A stretch of 64,000 nucleotides of DNA from Nitrosospira sp. Nsp11 (GTDB lineage: Bacteria; Pseudomonadota; Gammaproteobacteria; Burkholderiales; Nitrosomonadaceae), in assembly GCF_900142705.1 (NCBI RefSeq), contig NZ_FRBV01000002.1, forward strand, positions 248,001 to 312,000. The letters run 5' to 3'. Each line of letters begins with the position of its first letter. Within the stretch, counting starts at the first letter, position 1. Of this stretch, positions 61,799 to 64,000 are shown piece by piece. The translations under genes were made by a program, and so were the position numbers. A model generated the notes under the pieces. That model ran no database searches. It was given only the letters and a program-made list of their open reading frames with translations, and had not been told where the DNA came from.

Positions 61799-62576
61799 GT
61801 TCTGATCCTCCTCTTGGTTAACCTCATTATCCCACCGGCAGGTAATCTGATACGAGCGGTTATTCCATAAGCTTTGCCGGAAGAAGAAGTTGTTGATCAA
61901 GCGCGTGCGTTCACCGCGGGCAATTGGTCTGCTAAAAAGAAGGGTTAATTTTAGAGACACAACGCTGCGGCACCGCAACTCAGGCATTGAAAGCTATGAA
62001 TGCCCCGGACGCTGCAGGATTTCACCGCAGGTTGGCTTCAATCCATCTTACGTCATGTGCGATACCACTGGCCGGGTTTACCTCAAGTAGGCTCGCTTGA
62101 TGTTCGCGCCCGAAATAGCGAGGTGCTTACGCTCCCAATATACCCCAGGACCTGGTACAAAATGAGAATGCCTGAATTATTCTTCGGCAGCTTTTTCCTC
62201 AAAGCATCCAAACCCATTTATTCACGCAGTGGGTCGATGTAAAAAAGCACGATCCAACTGATCAGCTATAGAAATTTTTGAGCCTGCTTATATCTTGAAC
62301 TGAACGTTATATGGCAGCATCAAGCTTTTTATAGCCCGCGGCATTAAAAAACGCAAGATTGCCTATGTCGAACTACGACAGAGCAAGCCAACGTATAGTA
62401 AATATTTCAGTACGATTCCAGAGGTTGAAAATGTCTCTTCTTCAAAATGGTTTTCTGGATTTGAATGCAGCACTACCGGGACAGAAAGGCAAAAGATTCA
62501 CCGGCCCAATTTCCTTCATGTATCAGGTTACTGTCTTTGCGATCAACGGACTTATCAATTATCAGCAGGAAATGAT
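61799..62576. other. Stretch without a recognised gene
   Basis: Several short frames exist, such as 62359-62580, which ends just where chrA begins, but none has both a Shine-Dalgarno and family-like sequence. A few bases here may be remnants of older genes. No repeat was noticed. Confidence 0.35.
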
Positions 62577-62934
62577 ATGAAGGCAAAAAACCAGGGCAGA
62601 ACCTGGACGGTTTTTTTGTCTTCCTACGTTTGGGTTTGACCTCGTTCGGTGGACCTATCGCGCAACTGGGATACTTTCACGACGAATTCGTCATGCGCCG
62701 CGGGTGGCTTGGCGAGCGCAGTTATGCAGACCTGGTTGCTTTCTGCCAATTTCTGCCCGGTCCGGCCAGCAGCCAGGTCGGCATGGCAATCGGTCTCGCT
62801 CACGCTGGAATGATCGGCGCACTTGCGGCGTGGACAGCCTTCACTTTACCATCATGAAACTTCCGAAACTTCCGCCTTGGCTAGCCGTCCTATGCAGCGG
62901 CCTGGGCGGGTGGCTGTCAAGTATCACCTTCTGA
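62577..62934 (+). pseudogene. chrA chromate transporter remnant with internal deletion
   Basis: The 5' end begins MKAKNQGRTWTVFL after AGGA, then needs a one-base shift to continue as FLRLGLTSFGGPIAQLGYFH. It goes on through WLGERSYADLVAFCQFLPGP and AAWTAFTLPS before a stop. Immediately after, in another frame, KLPKLPPWLAVLCSGLGGWL resembles the extreme C-terminus of ChrA. The middle, about 300 codons, is deleted. The original product would have been a chromate/sulfate-type efflux protein. Confidence 0.85.
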
Positions 62935-63310
62935 AAACGCAAGCCAGACTGAAAGATAGCCGGGTTCGAGAAAATAATATGATGAGTTAGTGGAAGCAGT
63001 TACCTTGATCCTGAATAAATAAGCACAGAGGGTCTCCGAGTGTGCGAAACCGCACATATCTTTTACCCACAAAGGAAGTAGGATTATTACGGCTTCAGAG
63101 AGGCCTTAATGCTTGAAGCCAGAACTTTTTATTTGCACTAGGGTCGAAGGTTAGCGGGTGGAACGACGAGTTTCATCCGCAGGTAAGGTTCTTTAAATAG
63201 AGGGATGTTTCTGAAGGTGCTTGCTGGCGAAAATCGGGAGAAGTGCACTGTGGTACTCGGTCGTCAAGTTGTCAACTCTTGAATCATCTCAATTCTTAAA
63301 GGAGGTTATC
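62935..63310. other. Intergenic stretch before the small membrane gene
   Basis: No gene supported. It probably contains the promoter and a long leader for the 27-residue ORF that follows. GAGGGTCTCC and GTGCGAAACCGCAC (a short hairpin near 63042-63055) are the only structures noticed. Confidence 0.35.
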
Positions 63311-63394
63311 ATGGAAATGGCAATTCTCGTAATAGGTGTAGGTGCCGTTGCTCTTTGGTTCTTTATGACCAAGGATGGTGGACGGAAAGAATAA
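63311..63394 (+). CDS. 27-residue membrane peptide
   Basis: A very small gene with an excellent Shine-Dalgarno (AAAGGAGG, ending six bases before the ATG). The product, MEMAILVIGVGAVALWFFMT then KDGGRKE, is one hydrophobic helix followed by a short charged tail, as in small membrane proteins that regulate a transporter or respiratory complex. A strong terminator stands 70 bases after its stop. That makes it a complete transcription unit. Function unknown. Confidence 0.7.
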   Translation: MEMAILVIGVGAVALWFFMTKDGGRKE

Positions 63395-63463
63395 AACCGA
63401 TTAGATACTTGAGTAGAGCTACTGAAAAGAAACGTCATCTGAATTCAGGGCTAATGCTCAACC

Positions 63464-63510
63464 AGCCGGTGCTCATGCGACGCTTGTCCGGCGCACCGGC
63501 TTCTTTTTTA
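63464..63510 (+). terminator. Rho-independent terminator after the small membrane gene
   Basis: AGCCGGTGC pairs with GCACCGGCT, followed by TCTTTTTT. The long loop may hold a smaller hairpin. Confidence 0.8.
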
Positions 63511-64000
63511 GGTATGTAGCTAGCGACTCGCCCTTGATACAGGCTCCCTCGAGTCTTGGGGCAACCGCCCTAAGGCAGACCCTCAGCAGAATCGTCCAAA
63601 GCAAACTCTCACACAAACTCTTCAGGCAAACCTTGGATATCTCCTGATACTCCCCGTACTCCCGTAAAACCGTAGGTTGACGGCCCCAGTGCCACCCCCA
63701 TGAATCATGAGTATAGCCAAGCCGCAAAAAGGATGGCAGTGAGGGCGGCAAAAAACAGCTCAGCAGAGATAGCAGCGGCTGTTGGCTGATCAACTGTCTG
63801 GCCCGTCGGCGCGCCGCAACTCCTGGCACTTAAGGCTTCCGAATTAACCATATCTCATCTGATACCTTCTTGGTCAACAGCTCAGGTTATGTATGCTTCC
63901 GAACAGAGTGAAGCGATTTTCCCTATTAGGATGCAGTCACTCTCTGTTGTGTTTAACTCGATTAACAGAGACAAGAACCCCGAAGACATTGGGTTTGAGG
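63511..64000. other. Window end; possible 5' part of an unknown ORF
   Basis: A plus-strand frame from ATG 63889 (MYASEQSEAIFPIRMQSLSV) stays open for 37 codons to the window edge. There is no clear Shine-Dalgarno and no family was recognised. The rest of this stretch holds no supported gene. Confidence 0.25.

Noticed and set aside
62359..62580. 73-codon plus-strand frame ending at the chrA start
   Set aside because: No convincing Shine-Dalgarno and no recognisable features; the overlap with chrA may be chance.
63473..63829. 118-codon minus-strand frame near the window end
   Set aside because: Overlaps the terminator of the small membrane gene and reads as Leu/Ser/Arg-rich sequence without a Shine-Dalgarno or family motifs.

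Overview
The window looks like a chromosomal segment of an ammonia-oxidising betaproteobacterium of the Nitrosospira type. The main evidence is a stand-alone AmoC (ammonia monooxygenase subunit C) gene at 2694-3509, with no amoA or amoB beside it. PEP-CTERM sorting signals and the mix of proteobacterial housekeeping genes (gshA, efp, uvrC, pgsA, tRNA-Gly, tRNA-Cys) agree with this. The genus is an inference from AmoC; no 16S gene is present.

Layout. (1) 1-5730: 5' part of gshA, a LysR regulator bracketed by two 99-bp inverted copies of one upstream sequence, a 51-residue AmoC-like mini-protein, amoC, an exported protein whose mature N-terminus would be His, a HxlR regulator and a glutathione transferase. 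(2) 6483-9912: a PhoX-like (DUF839) PEP-CTERM protein and a divergent pyruvate kinase. (3) 9992-28048: an iron island. Fur-box-like sites precede nine tightly coupled genes in the order sbnABCDEFGHI, the staphyloferrin B pathway. A TonB receptor, a PepSY-TM protein and a second, STN-type TonB receptor with a long structured leader follow. (4) 28185-32201: a PEP-CTERM gene remnant with its terminator, yjiX and cstA, a group II intron remnant, a small exported protein and a transposase remnant.

(5) 32275-50245: the most unusual region. Two adjacent genes carry complementary halves of one trypsin-like protease fold. A PAS-GAF-GGDEF cyclase follows, then a two-gene Tc-toxin-like operon: a short TcA-like protein with a TPR-like front and a lectin-like tail, and a 1980-residue SpvB/FG-GAP/Rhs TcB-TcC fusion ending in an HExxH domain. 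A resolvase remnant, a 3-methyladenine glycosylase, a TPR protein and a zinc-ribbon ORF complete it. (6) 50332-58684: a DMT transporter, a Kazal-domain exported protein, a small exported protein, a porin, an EF-P with Arg in place of the usual modified Lys, a family 5 uracil-DNA glycosylase with an in-frame 15-bp repeat, a tautomerase, uvrC and pgsA. (7) 58718-64000: two tRNAs, then a decayed stretch with a twice-frameshifted DUF4145 gene, a helicase remnant and a gutted chrA. An intact ADP-ribosylglycohydrolase-like gene and a 27-residue membrane peptide gene with its own terminator lie among these.

How the genes work together. The sbn operon should make a citrate/diaminopropionate siderophore from serine phosphate and glutamate, with its own citrate synthase (SbnG) and exporter (SbnD). 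The two TonB receptors and the PepSY protein would bring iron back, under Fur control. The Tc-like pair should form a translocating toxin or contractile-free delivery particle, and the split protease pair upstream of it may be a separate secreted or surface system. Functions were assigned by reading motifs; no database search was run.
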